A DNA stretch of 40,278 nt, taken from an uncultured Hellea sp. GTDB taxonomy: Bacteria > Pseudomonadota > Alphaproteobacteria > Caulobacterales > Maricaulaceae. The stretch spans positions 1 through 40,278 of the forward strand of contig CAJQGR010000066.1 in NCBI GenBank assembly GCA_905477785.1, written 5' to 3'. Positions within the stretch are counted from its first letter, which is position 1; every line of letters begins with the position of its first letter. The notes under the pieces were generated by a model. It ran no database searches, was not told the origin of the DNA, and saw only the letters and a program-made list of their open reading frames with translations. Positions 1-7,829 of the stretch are shown piece after piece. A program made the translations under genes and the position numbers.

Positions 1-120
1 GGGGTTTAGTGCACTAACCCCAATAATTTCAGTTATATTTGATATATTAAAAATGCATTGTATTCCCCATGGTAACCAAACAGCTACCATTATGATGAAA
101 TAAATTTTCACTATCTTCAC
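1..120 (-). CDS. DUF4345-like small membrane protein (5' part only)
   Basis: This is the first 40 codons of a gene that runs off the left edge on the minus strand. It starts at a GTG (120-118) with an AGGAG ribosome site at 131-127, five to six bases upstream. The reading frame stays open to base 1. Residues 7-24 form a hydrophobic segment (YFIIMVAVWLPWGIQCIF), followed by a stretch ending in IIGVSALNP. That resembles the start of DUF4345 membrane proteins, which have a similar 'WLPWG...' first helix followed by a 'GV.A.NPTG' turn. The family is a small multi-helix inner-membrane protein of unknown function. The assignment rests on memory of the family pattern from a 40-residue fragment, so the coding call is firmer than the family name. 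It is divergent from the gene at 217. Confidence 0.5.
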   Translation of the reverse strand, partial: MKIVKIYFIIMVAVWLPWGIQCIFNISNITEIIGVSALNP

Positions 121-216
121 ATTAGACTCCTCATCTTTAATAGTTATTATTCATAGCGCTTCTATTCAAAGTGATATATTTTAATTTTAATATTAATAGT
201 AAAACAGGAATTCACA

Positions 217-2199
217 ATGATTAAAAGGCGAAGAGTATTTGTTCTGATTTCTTTACTCTTTGGTCTGCTTTTTGTTGCCTTTTCGAATTTGTTTATTGGC
301 AACCTTAAATTTAAGCCGGTTGTTCGAAAAGCAGTTGATGGACCTTTTAAGTTAGTTGCCACCAGCAGTATTGATGGTTCGTTTAAATCTGTAACTAGTA
401 GTAAGAATTTAAATAACAACTCTAGAAAATGGGACAACCGCATCCTCAATGGTCACCAAGCGAAGAGGGGCGCATCTTATCCATGGTCAACAACGATCCA
501 TGGTAATGAATTATGGATGGGTACAATTTCTCAAGGGTGGTGTGTCTGGCCATCAGTAAATCTTAAATGGCCTCTTTCTTTGAGCACTTATCAAAGCCAA
601 TATACCGGGTGTTCAATTCAAGATACACTTTCAAGTCTTTCCCAAATTATTGTTTATAATTTTGAGACAGGCCAACAAGAGTTAGTGAATAAAGATTGGT
701 TACTAGATGGAGGAGAAAGATTTCAGCTTGCAATGAAACGTCATAAAGAAATGTCGCGCCGTTCAGTAATGGGACTAAGAGCCGCGGGAACAATTGGCGA
801 TGTTGTATTTTTTGTTGGGCATCATAAACATGCTAAATCAGAAGGGTGGCTCAGAATATTTGCTTTTAATGCTAAGAAAAGGTCTTTTTTGGGTTACCGA
901 GATATTAAAGGCGACACAATCCGCCGCTTTGTAGCTATTAAAGATGCAGCGGGTCAAATTGGATTTTATACTATAGTTGGAGCTGAAACAGGCATGCTGC
1001 AAAACGGTCAAGGCCCTACCGTGATGCTGCGCTGGGTTGGAAGTCAAGATAATCCCTTTAAAGGTGGTAACTACCTACAGACTGAAGATGGAACCGGGGC
1101 AGGTTGGGATATAGTTTCGTCTGAAATGCTTGATGGCCGGCACGGAATGATCGGTGATTTAAAACAGTTCAAGCATTATGATGGCAGTCAAAGACTTCTA
1201 ATGTCATCAGCGGCACACCCTCTATTATATAATAACGATACAAGTGATCTTGACCCCACTCGTGAGGAATCTAAAATGCTATTATCAGATCCCTTACCTC
1301 TTGGGGGGTGGACAAAAAACAATCATATGAAATTTAAAGTTATTTTTGGAATGGAACAGTATGATCCAGATACTAAAGGTCGCTGGGGTTCAAAGTGGGG
1401 CACAACTAATATTTTTAATGGATATATCTATTTTGGGACCTACCATCAAGGTACTGCTGCGGGGTATGAACATTTTAAAAAAGCAGATAAAAAGCTTTTT
1501 AAAAAACTGACATCTACAAATAAAAAACATGAAGAATTCGCAATCAACCAATGGAGGGCTAGCTCCATTTTTCGGATGAAATTAACTGATTTGGACGAAA
1601 TCAGTAAGGGAGCTAAAGACCCGGAATTATTATATGGATATGAAAATTTCAATATAGTTAATGATGAAGGGCAATGGGAAAAAATACCAAATAAACTCAT
1701 GCAAATACCCTTGTTTGGAGATGCTGGTATGGGTAATCCAGGAAATATTTACTCGTGGACATCACTAAACCGTAAAGGGAAATTATTTTGGGGTTTCTTT
1801 GATGCATTTTCAGGGACTCATGATTTACTCGAGCAAGCGAATGCAAGTAGACTATTAATAATTCCAGGACTTTCTATTCCAATTATTAGTTGGAAAAATA
1901 AAAGGAATAATAGCCTAACATATGCCCTGCATAGGCATATGAGAAAACAAATGGAGGAGAATGGAAATGGCAAAGACTTTATTCCAGGCGGTGATCTTGT
2001 AGTTTTTGAGGGGTATGGTCCACCTCGTATTTTAACAAGTAAGGGTTTCGGCAACCCTTGCTCCAATGGAATTCGAAATGCTGAAGTTTTAAAGGATAGA
2101 GTTTTTTTTGCTACCTCAAGTTGGTGTAATCTTTCAGAATTAGCAGGATCTGAATTTTATGAGTACATTCCTGAATTAGATACCAAAAACACCCAATAA
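217..2199 (+). CDS. Large exported protein of unknown function, propeller-like repeats
   Basis: A 660-residue protein with an N-terminal basic stretch (MIKRRR) and a hydrophobic helix at about residues 7-28, so it is exported or anchored with a large periplasmic part. I do not recognise the family. A recurring pattern is visible: an aromatic-rich beta strand followed by a glycine turn, for example ELWMGTISQGW (98-108), VVFFVGHHK (196-204), GFYTIVGAETG (249-259), YIYFGTYHQGT (403-413), LFWGFFDAFSG, and VFFATSSWCN near the C-terminus. Six such units suggest a beta-propeller. Cysteines occur at 109 and 132 and as a pair near the C-terminus, which would suit disulfides in the periplasm. The ATG has an AGGAA site at good spacing. 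The TraB/GumN lipoprotein gene follows after 55 bases on the same strand, so the two could be co-transcribed. Function is not known. Confidence 0.85.
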   Translation: MIKRRRVFVLISLLFGLLFVAFSNLFIGNLKFKPVVRKAVDGPFKLVATSSIDGSFKSVTSSKNLNNNSRKWDNRILNGHQAKRGASYPWSTTIHGNELWMGTISQGWCVWPSVNLKWPLSLSTYQSQYTGCSIQDTLSSLSQIIVYNFETGQQELVNKDWLLDGGERFQLAMKRHKEMSRRSVMGLRAAGTIGDVVFFVGHHKHAKSEGWLRIFAFNAKKRSFLGYRDIKGDTIRRFVAIKDAAGQIGFYTIVGAETGMLQNGQGPTVMLRWVGSQDNPFKGGNYLQTEDGTGAGWDIVSSEMLDGRHGMIGDLKQFKHYDGSQRLLMSSAAHPLLYNNDTSDLDPTREESKMLLSDPLPLGGWTKNNHMKFKVIFGMEQYDPDTKGRWGSKWGTTNIFNGYIYFGTYHQGTAAGYEHFKKADKKLFKKLTSTNKKHEEFAINQWRASSIFRMKLTDLDEISKGAKDPELLYGYENFNIVNDEGQWEKIPNKLMQIPLFGDAGMGNPGNIYSWTSLNRKGKLFWGFFDAFSGTHDLLEQANASRLLIIPGLSIPIISWKNKRNNSLTYALHRHMRKQMEENGNGKDFIPGGDLVVFEGYGPPRILTSKGFGNPCSNGIRNAEVLKDRVFFATSSWCNLSELAGSEFYEYIPELDTKNTQ

Positions 2200-2254
2200 G
2201 TATTCATAAAAAAGAACTATTGAATATATTTATATGTGAGTTCAATAGTAAATT

Positions 2255-3229
2255 ATGTTTCGATTTATTACCATAATGTTTACTGTTTGGCTATTTGGCT
2301 GTGACAGTTCAATAATCTCTTCCGATATTAATGTAAAAGTGGAACTTGCCAGAGAAAGAAATGATGGTCCTGCTATTTGGGTGCTCAAAGACAATGACAC
2401 TACATTATATCTTTTTGGCACTGTACACCTTTTACCTTCAAACTTGAGTTGGCAGAAAAGTGATATGCAAAAAGCATTTGCATCATCAGGAACTATATTT
2501 TTTGAAGCCAATTCAGAGGCTAACGAAAAGGTTGCTGCTAATATTTTAGCATCGAGCCTTGGGATGCGTCAGGACGGCCTAAGATTATCAGATAGTCTTG
2601 ATAGTTATCAATTAAAATTATTAGAAGCTGTCGCCCATAATGGAAATTTAAATATTGCTCTCCTAGATAGCCTCAGGCCTTGGCTGGCTAGTGAGTATAT
2701 AACTCTTGCAGCAGCAACAAATGCGGGGTTATCTTCTGATTTATCAGCTGACGAGGCTTTAAAATCAAGAGCTCGGCGTGATAAAAAGAATGTTATCTTT
2801 CTTGAGACTGTCGAAGAGCAAATCCTTACTTCAGCAAACCTTTCTAAGTCTGTTCAGATGTCACTTCTTACCGAAACATTAGAAAAGTATAGTAGCCTTG
2901 CTAATGATCTTAATGATGTTGCTCAGTCTTGGGCATTGGGAAGAACTGATTATTTGTCACGCGAATTAGTTATGGCAATGAAATATAAATCATCAGAATT
3001 GTATAATAATCTAATTGTAAGACGAAATATTAAATGGATGGACAAAATAAACCAATTTATTGAAGGAAGCGGGACAGGATTTGTTGCCGTTGGAACAAGT
3101 CATTTGCTTGGTGAAGATAGCCTCATAGAAATGCTCAGGGAACAAGGCTATGAGGTATCCAGATATTATGCTTTTCAAGGACCAAATGTGATCAAACCGA
3201 TTAACCCAAGTATTAAAAAGCTAAATTAA
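2255..3229 (+). CDS. TraB/GumN family lipoprotein
   Basis: A 324-residue protein with a short lipoprotein signal (lipobox ending LFGC, Cys16). The mature part carries the TraB/GumN signature: the strand LYLFGTVHLLP at about 51-61, an acidic FFEAN segment shortly after, and the C-terminal block VAVGTSHLLGED near residue 280. The family is related to the ChaN/Tiki fold and is proposed to include metal-dependent proteases or haem/metal-binding envelope proteins. Most bacterial members are uncharacterised. It lies 55 bases after the large exported protein, and its stop faces the stop of the TonB receptor with only about 10 bases between them. I see no strong terminator hairpin in that gap. The family call is secure, the molecular role is not. 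Confidence 0.88.
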   Translation: MFRFITIMFTVWLFGCDSSIISSDINVKVELARERNDGPAIWVLKDNDTTLYLFGTVHLLPSNLSWQKSDMQKAFASSGTIFFEANSEANEKVAANILASSLGMRQDGLRLSDSLDSYQLKLLEAVAHNGNLNIALLDSLRPWLASEYITLAAATNAGLSSDLSADEALKSRARRDKKNVIFLETVEEQILTSANLSKSVQMSLLTETLEKYSSLANDLNDVAQSWALGRTDYLSRELVMAMKYKSSELYNNLIVRRNIKWMDKINQFIEGSGTGFVAVGTSHLLGEDSLIEMLREQGYEVSRYYAFQGPNVIKPINPSIKKLN

Positions 3230-3239
3230 GTACTATTTA

Positions 3240-5099
3240 TTAAAAACTTGTTTGAAAGCCAGCATACAGTTTTCTTCCTTGCGAAGAGTAGCCAATGACC
3301 TCTTGATATTGCTCATCGAGTAAATTTTCACCGCGAAGATAAAATCTTAAATTATCGTTTACTTTATATGATCCATAAAGGCCAATTAATGTAAAAGCGT
3401 CAAGTTTCACATTTTGAAAACTTGAAAAATCCGTATCAAGTTGACTCCCATTATGGTCAAGAGACGCTGAAATTAATATGTCATCACTAGGGATGTATGT
3501 TATTGATGTACTTGCAATAAACTTAGGTCTTCGGATCTCCTCTATTTCATTTTGCTTGCTTGTTTGATAAGTTGCTGAGGATCTCACTTTTATTTTCTCT
3601 GATATATCCCAACGGACTTCTGTTTCAACACCTTGCCGAGTACTTTTGGAGCCTAAGTTAATTACAGTGGAAGTAAAGTCAGCAGCATAAACTGTAGTAA
3701 TTTCATTCTTTAGTTCTGACCTGAAGTAATCAACAGATAATTGTAGATTAGCAATTTTATGTTCATAGCCAATATTAAAGCCTAATGAGTTTTCTGGTTT
3801 AAGACTCTTATTTCCAGAAAAACCAGAAGTTGGGTAAAAACCAAATAGTTCTATTAGAGACGGGTTTTTTACACCAGAACCTATTGATGCACGCAACCTA
3901 CCGTTAAGTTCCTCTGGTTTATAACCAGCCCCTACTCTCCATGTGGTTACGTTCTTAAAATAGTCATTTATATCGTGACGGCCCGAAGCTGTTATTGTTA
4001 TAGGACCAGAAGAATGAACATAATCACCAGCAAGCGCATATGACCAAATTTCAGGCTCTGCATCCGGCTCTGTAAAATTTGGTAAGATAGAATAAGACTC
4101 GTGCTCAGCTTCCGTTAGGAATGATATTGTATTGTTTCCAAGAACTTTTTTTGCAACCCAGTTTATTCCGTGCCTCGCACCTTTTGAAAGACTTGAAAAC
4201 CCCGCTTGGGTATCTGTATCGGTTGCAACCATGTGTGAGGTTATTGCATTAGAAAACCCCGCTAAATCAAATTTAGCATCTATTCTTGCAGTATCACTTT
4301 TTACATTTGTTTTTCCAGTTGTGTTGTTGAGCCGGCCATTGAAATCGGCATCCTCGTCTATATCAGTAGTAATGTCAGAAAATCCAAATTTTGCACTCAA
4401 AGATATACCTGTAAAATTTACATTGTTTAAACCAAGGTTTATATTTTTACCTTTGGAGCCATCTTTCTCGCCATTGAGCCCTGATATATCATAGCCCTGG
4501 GATTTAAATGCTGTTCCATTCAAAGACAGAGAGGCTTTGCCAATAGGAATTATTGTGTGAATATTACCTTCATAGCTTTTTTCATTTCCAGCACTAAAAG
4601 TACCCTGTGTACTTTTAGTGACTGAATTTGTTCGGGTGGTTATATTTATGACCCCTCCAATTGCGTCCGACCCATATAATGCTGACTGCTCTCCCTTTAA
4701 AATTTCTATTCTTGTAACATCGGAGGAACGTAGACCTGCAAAATCAAATTCACCTGTTGTAGGATTATTCATTTCCACACCATCAATTAATACTAAGACA
4801 TGGTTTGCCTCAGAGCCCCTTACCCGTACTTGCGTTAAGCTGCCTTGTGGCCCTGAAGAGTTAACGGCAACTCCTGGAATAGTTCGTAGTAAATCTGAGA
4901 TGTACTGTTGTCCTCGATTAATAATCTCGGTTTCAGTTATAACTATTGCTGGAGAGGTGAGTTTATTTTTATCTATGCTCCCTAATCTTGTTCCTAAGAC
5001 TATTATATCTTCATTGTTTTTATTTAAATCTTGCTCAATTTGACCATATGCATTGTTAGATAAAAAGATCATGACACTGCTCAGTAGGTATTTTTTCAT
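3240..5099 (-). CDS. btuB: TonB-dependent outer-membrane receptor, probable vitamin B12 transporter
   Basis: An outer-membrane beta-barrel that would import cobalamin using TonB energy. From the ATG at 5099 it has a signal peptide (MKKYLLSSVMIFLSNNAYGQ) and a TonB-box-like EDIIVLGTRLG. The plug domain covers about residues 30-150, with VRVRGSEANHVLVLIDGVEM, RIEILKGEQSALYGSDAIGG and VINITTR. A long barrel follows and ends in Phe, the usual outer-membrane insertion signal. The frame is open upstream to an ATG at 5195, but that adds 32 residues before the signal peptide. I chose 5099 because the signal peptide begins there and GGAG (5110-5107) lies upstream. The cobalamin riboswitch directly in front of it is the main reason for calling it B12-specific rather than siderophore-specific. 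No btuCDF or cobalamin synthesis genes are in the window. Confidence 0.9.
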   Translation of the reverse strand: MKKYLLSSVMIFLSNNAYGQIEQDLNKNNEDIIVLGTRLGSIDKNKLTSPAIVITETEIINRGQQYISDLLRTIPGVAVNSSGPQGSLTQVRVRGSEANHVLVLIDGVEMNNPTTGEFDFAGLRSSDVTRIEILKGEQSALYGSDAIGGVINITTRTNSVTKSTQGTFSAGNEKSYEGNIHTIIPIGKASLSLNGTAFKSQGYDISGLNGEKDGSKGKNINLGLNNVNFTGISLSAKFGFSDITTDIDEDADFNGRLNNTTGKTNVKSDTARIDAKFDLAGFSNAITSHMVATDTDTQAGFSSLSKGARHGINWVAKKVLGNNTISFLTEAEHESYSILPNFTEPDAEPEIWSYALAGDYVHSSGPITITASGRHDINDYFKNVTTWRVGAGYKPEELNGRLRASIGSGVKNPSLIELFGFYPTSGFSGNKSLKPENSLGFNIGYEHKIANLQLSVDYFRSELKNEITTVYAADFTSTVINLGSKSTRQGVETEVRWDISEKIKVRSSATYQTSKQNEIEEIRRPKFIASTSITYIPSDDILISASLDHNGSQLDTDFSSFQNVKLDAFTLIGLYGSYKVNDNLRFYLRGENLLDEQYQEVIGYSSQGRKLYAGFQTSF

Positions 5100-5156
5100 T
5101 TTACGACTCCAATTACGCTGTGACAGCGATTTTAAATACAAAGGTGTCGTCATTGG

Positions 5157-5177
5157 AAAAGGCATCATCGCCTTTTT
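5157..5177 (-). terminator. Hairpin between riboswitch and btuB, possible expression platform
   Basis: Reading the minus strand, AAAAGGC pairs with GCCTTTT around a six-base loop, and the 3' arm is itself U-rich. It sits between the end of the B12 aptamer (about 5205) and the btuB start, where a transcription terminator or anti-terminator would be expected. The stem has only three G-C pairs, so it is a weak intrinsic terminator at best. A second hairpin at 5128-5116 (CGCTG/CAGCG) lies just before the ribosome site and could control translation instead. Confidence 0.35.
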
Positions 5178-5204
5178 ACCATGCACATAGGTCATTCCCG
5201 CCCT

Positions 5205-5402
5205 CGTGCGCTGGCGACTTTATTGGCAGGTCTTCTGACTTTTGGTTCAAATGTTACTTTTACGCCTTCCCGATAAATCAGTGGCACATGTAAGAGTAAC
5301 TTACCAATTACAGCTGCGGGCGCAGTTGAAGCTTTAAACTCCATTCCCATATTATCGCACAAGGCGACCAATAAATCGCACTTAAAACATAATACCTTGG
5401 TA
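5205..5402 (-). promoter_or_regulatory. Cobalamin (B12) riboswitch
   Basis: On the minus strand the leader shows the conserved order of the adenosylcobalamin-class aptamer. First comes CTGCGCCCGCAGCTGTAA (core stem and loop, about 5327-5310). Next is a small GTAAG-loop-CTTAC hairpin, then GCCACTG followed by CGGGAAGGC (5286 to about 5263). Last is the B12 box AGTCAGAAGACCTGCC at 5240-5225. High cobalamin would be expected to repress the downstream TonB receptor. Boundaries are approximate: the 3' end was set after the GTCGCC...GGGCGGG tail, and the 5' end at the CTTACC near 5402. A 71-codon frame runs through the aptamer by chance and is not a gene. Confidence 0.93.
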
Positions 5403-5553
5403 AGCAAGCATATGCTTATATCTAATTTAAGTATTAAAATTTTTGAAATAATAATACATTAGATTTAATAATTCTTTATTCTTTTGTAAAAATTAGACTT
5501 GATAAATGTCGTAATTTGGCTCAGATGCATTCTTTAGTTTTAAGGAAAATTTG

Positions 5554-5970
5554 ATGCTTAAAGTCTATGAAAATGATAGTCACACGAGTTTAAAGCCTTT
5601 AAAGAGTGCCATTAATGATCAAGTTTTTATTGAAGGCCTCGTACTTCAAGCTCAAATAGGTGTTTTTGATAACGAGCGCGGTATTGAACAGCCTGTTAGA
5701 TTTGATATAAGTGTTGACCTAGGACATCTTGATAATACACTTTCTGACTCCGCCCAAAATATATTGCGTTATGATTACATAGTTGAAGATGTAAAAAAGT
5801 TATTAGCAAAGGGGCATATCGATTTGGTTGAGACATTGGCTGAGTCTGTTGCACAGATATGTTTGTTTTATGATCGAGCGGAGCAGGCAACTGTTTCAGT
5901 CTCTAAGTTAAATGCTTTCGAAGAAGCCGAAGCTGTAGGTGTGCGTATAACCCGCTTTCGAGATGCATAG
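5554..5970 (+). CDS. folB: Dihydroneopterin aldolase (folate synthesis)
   Basis: A FolB-type enzyme that splits 7,8-dihydroneopterin to 6-hydroxymethyl-dihydropterin and glycolaldehyde in the cytoplasm. Visible family blocks are VFIEGLVLQAQIGVFDNERG with an IEQP step and the FDISVDL strand, the YDYIVEDVKKLL segment, LVETLAESVAQ, and the C-terminal SVSKLNAFEEAEAVGVRI containing the conserved active-site lysine. The N-terminus carries about 20 extra residues before the usual domain start. A TTG lies directly before the ATG. I chose the ATG at 5554 because AAGGA (5542-5546) gives 7-base spacing. A possible small gene begins inside its last codons and a DUF1244 gene follows, suggesting one short operon. 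Confidence 0.9.
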   Translation: MLKVYENDSHTSLKPLKSAINDQVFIEGLVLQAQIGVFDNERGIEQPVRFDISVDLGHLDNTLSDSAQNILRYDYIVEDVKKLLAKGHIDLVETLAESVAQICLFYDRAEQATVSVSKLNAFEEAEAVGVRITRFRDA

Positions 5971-6061
5971 TTCATTAGAAAGATTAGAAAGTCTCCCAAG
6001 TCCTTCAGCTGAAGAGGGTGCTAAAGTATTTCGTAGAAACCGCAAAAGAGGGCGTAGTTAA
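5963..6061 (+). CDS. Possible 32-residue basic small protein between folB and DUF1244
   Basis: An ATG inside the last codons of folB (frame shifted, so the genes overlap by 8 bases) opens a 32-codon frame. It ends at a TAA three bases before the DUF1244 start. The product would be MHSSLERLESLPSPSAEEG followed by a basic tail rich in Arg and Lys, ending RKRGRS. The frame fills the gap between two real genes exactly, which is what translational coupling would look like. There is no good ribosome site of its own, and a 32-codon frame can arise by chance. I recognise no family. Confidence 0.3.
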   Translation: MHSSLERLESLPSPSAEEGAKVFRRNRKRGRS

Positions 6062-6064
6062 TAG

Positions 6065-6358
6065 ATGGATAATGATTTACAAGACAAATTAGATGCAGCC
6101 GCTTTTCGAGAGCTTCTATCACATCTAGACGCACGAAAAGATGTACAGAATATTGATTTAATGATCTTAGCTAATTTTTGCAGAAATTGTCTTGCAAAAT
6201 GGTATGAAAGCGCAGCTAAAAAACACGGAGTAGAAATTTCTAAACCCGAAGCTAGAAAAAGAATTTATGGAATTTCATATGAGGACTGGAAAGAGATGTA
6301 CCAAAAACCTGCTACAGATGAGCAACTGCGAGCTATGAAAGCTCGAAAAACCTCTTAA
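6065..6358 (+). CDS. DUF1244 family protein
   Basis: A 97-residue soluble protein that matches the DUF1244 (SMc04008-like) family along its length. Markers are [20 protein letters not shown], the core [11 protein letters not shown], and [15 protein letters not shown] near the end. The two cysteines of the FCRNC motif are characteristic. The family is common in alpha- and gammaproteobacteria and its function is unknown. A GAGGG stretch upstream could serve as the ribosome site. Its stop codon overlaps the stop of the convergent ctrA gene within TTAA (6355-6358). Confidence 0.92.
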   Translation: MDNDLQDKLDAAAFRELLSHLDARKDVQNIDLMILANFCRNCLAKWYESAAKKHGVEISKPEARKRIYGISYEDWKEMYQKPATDEQLRAMKARKTS

Positions 6359-7050
6359 GCTGTAATTTTATTTTTGACGGGATCTCTAAGTACATAGCCT
6401 CGCCCCCATACAGTTTCTATATGGTGCTCTCCCTTTGAAACAGCCACAAGTTTTTTTCTTAATTTGCAAATGAATACATCAATAATTTTTAATTCTGGCT
6501 CATCCATTCCGCCATAAAGGTGATTTAAGAACATTTCTTTTGTTAGAGTAGTCCCTTTGCGTAAAGATAAAAGTTCTAACATTTGATATTCTTTACCTGT
6601 TAGATGAACCCTTTGCTCTCCAACCTCTACTGTTTTAGCATCAAGATTAACTTTAATTTTACCTGTTGTAATAGTTGATTGACTATGTCCTTTTGATCTT
6701 CTTACTACTGCGTGAATACGTGCAACTAACTCATCTTTGTGAAATGGCTTTGTCATAAAATCGTCAGCTCCAGTACCGAGACCTTTAACCTTGGATTCGA
6801 TATCACTAGTGCCAGATAATATAAATATAGGAGTATCAACTTTTGCTAACCTTAAGGTTTTAAGAACATCAAAACCTGGCATATCTGGTAAGTTTAAGTC
6901 TAATAATATAATATCATAATCATAGAGTTTACCCAGGTCTACGCCCTCTTCCCCAAGATCTGTAGTGTAAACGTTAAACCCTTCCGATTTTAGCATTAAT
7001 TCTATTACTTGTGCTGTAGCACTATCATCCTCAATTAGTAGAACACGCAT
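6355..7050 (-). CDS. ctrA: Cell-cycle response regulator CtrA
   Basis: An OmpR/PhoB-type response regulator of 231 residues. The receiver domain has the acidic pair (EDD at 7-9), the phospho-acceptor Asp51 in [12 protein letters not shown] and the switch lysine Lys101 in MTKPF. The winged-helix DNA-binding domain spans about 125-225, with [20 protein letters not shown] and FICKLRKKL. The near-constant CtrA stretches [15 protein letters not shown] and [18 protein letters not shown] mark it as CtrA rather than a generic OmpR protein. In alphaproteobacteria CtrA controls division, motility or late developmental genes through phosphorelay from CckA and ChpT, neither of which is in this window. 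The upstream region (7051-7199) holds TTAA pairs that could be autoregulatory sites. The GAGAGGG site upstream supports the ATG at 7050. Confidence 0.95.
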   Translation of the reverse strand: MRVLLIEDDSATAQVIELMLKSEGFNVYTTDLGEEGVDLGKLYDYDIILLDLNLPDMPGFDVLKTLRLAKVDTPIFILSGTSDIESKVKGLGTGADDFMTKPFHKDELVARIHAVVRRSKGHSQSTITTGKIKVNLDAKTVEVGEQRVHLTGKEYQMLELLSLRKGTTLTKEMFLNHLYGGMDEPELKIIDVFICKLRKKLVAVSKGEHHIETVWGRGYVLRDPVKNKITA

Positions 7051-7089
7051 AATATATTCCCTCTCTTGCGAATCAAAAACTCGAAGCTG

Positions 7090-7149
7090 TTAATATAGTT
7101 AACGGAAATTAATGCTTTTGGGAATCTAGTTTTTTTTAACTTATTTTAA
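7090..7149. promoter_or_regulatory. Candidate CtrA-box-like TTAA pairs upstream of ctrA
   Basis: Two TTAA-N6-TTAA pairs lie 40-100 bases before the ctrA start: 7099-7112 (TTAACGGAAATTAA) and 7136-7149 (TTAACTTATTTTAA). Another TTAA is at 7090-7093. The textbook CtrA site is TTAA-N7-TTAA, so the spacing is one base short, and TTAA is frequent in AT-rich DNA. Autoregulation of ctrA is known in other alphaproteobacteria. The assignment here is inference. Confidence 0.25.
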
Positions 7150-7199
7150 AAGCAAAATTTGGTTCAGTTTAGATCTCTGATTTAGATTAATAAGTGTGA

Positions 7200-7724
7200 C
7201 TATTTAAGCCTATTCTTGGATTGATGCCTGAAACGGTCATGTTTTGTTATCACTCCGTCACTATTAGTATCCATTCTTAAAAAATTAGCTTTTATGGATA
7301 TATTATATTCTTCTAAAGATATAAATTCATCTGAGTTTAAGTCGCGGCCTAATATCATTGGTCGAGAACCTCTGTTTTTTACCTTTGATCTACGAGAACT
7401 ATTTCTTTCGATTTTAGAGTTAATTTTGCGTGACATCCATTCATTGATGCTCAATACACCATTTTTATTTTGATCTAATTGGCTGAAAGCTTTTTCTGCG
7501 CGTTCGATTTCTTTTTTATGACGAAAATTCATTAATTCTGCTTTTGATAGTTTTTTGTCAAGATTTGTGTCGGCTAATGAAAAGATTTCCTGAGCATTTA
7601 AATAAAACTGTTCAGAAGTAATAATTTTATCAGCACCGCTTGATTTTGCAAAAGCTATAGTAGGAGCATTAGTTATAAATATTATGGTTATGTATATAGC
7701 TATAATTCTAAAATTAATTTTCAT
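7200..7724 (-). CDS. Exported EF-hand calcium-binding protein
   Basis: A 174-residue protein with a signal peptide (hydrophobic residues 5-22, likely cut after AFA at 26). It has four EF-hand loops: DTNLDKKLSKAE (52-63), DQNKNGVLSINE (84-95), DLNSDEFISLEE (128-139) and DTNSDGVITKHD (152-163). Loops 2 and 4 have the central glycine. Loops 1 and 3 do not, so they may bind weakly, and loop 4 ends in Asp instead of Glu. A basic linker (about 101-121) separates the two pairs. The protein is probably a periplasmic calcium-binding protein of unknown partner. It lies 105 bases downstream of the HtrA protease gene on the same strand and could share its transcript. Confidence 0.88.
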   Translation of the reverse strand: MKINFRIIAIYITIIFITNAPTIAFAKSSGADKIITSEQFYLNAQEIFSLADTNLDKKLSKAELMNFRHKKEIERAEKAFSQLDQNKNGVLSINEWMSRKINSKIERNSSRRSKVKNRGSRPMILGRDLNSDEFISLEEYNISIKANFLRMDTNSDGVITKHDRFRHQSKNRLK

Positions 7725-7829
7725 AATTATGCCCTGGTTAAGTATTGCATCCTTATTAATTTATCACATTAACAAGTTCTTAAATTTATTCAAATTAACA
7801 TTATTTAATCTGGCTATTTCGCGCACATT

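Noticed and set aside
5101-5195. 32-codon N-terminal extension of the TonB receptor
   Set aside because: Not used as the annotated start because it would bury the signal peptide. Kept as a regulatory question in the findings.
5192-5407. 71-codon minus-strand frame just upstream of the TonB receptor
   Set aside because: It runs through the cobalamin riboswitch aptamer. The conserved RNA blocks explain the sequence, and the protein is not a known type.
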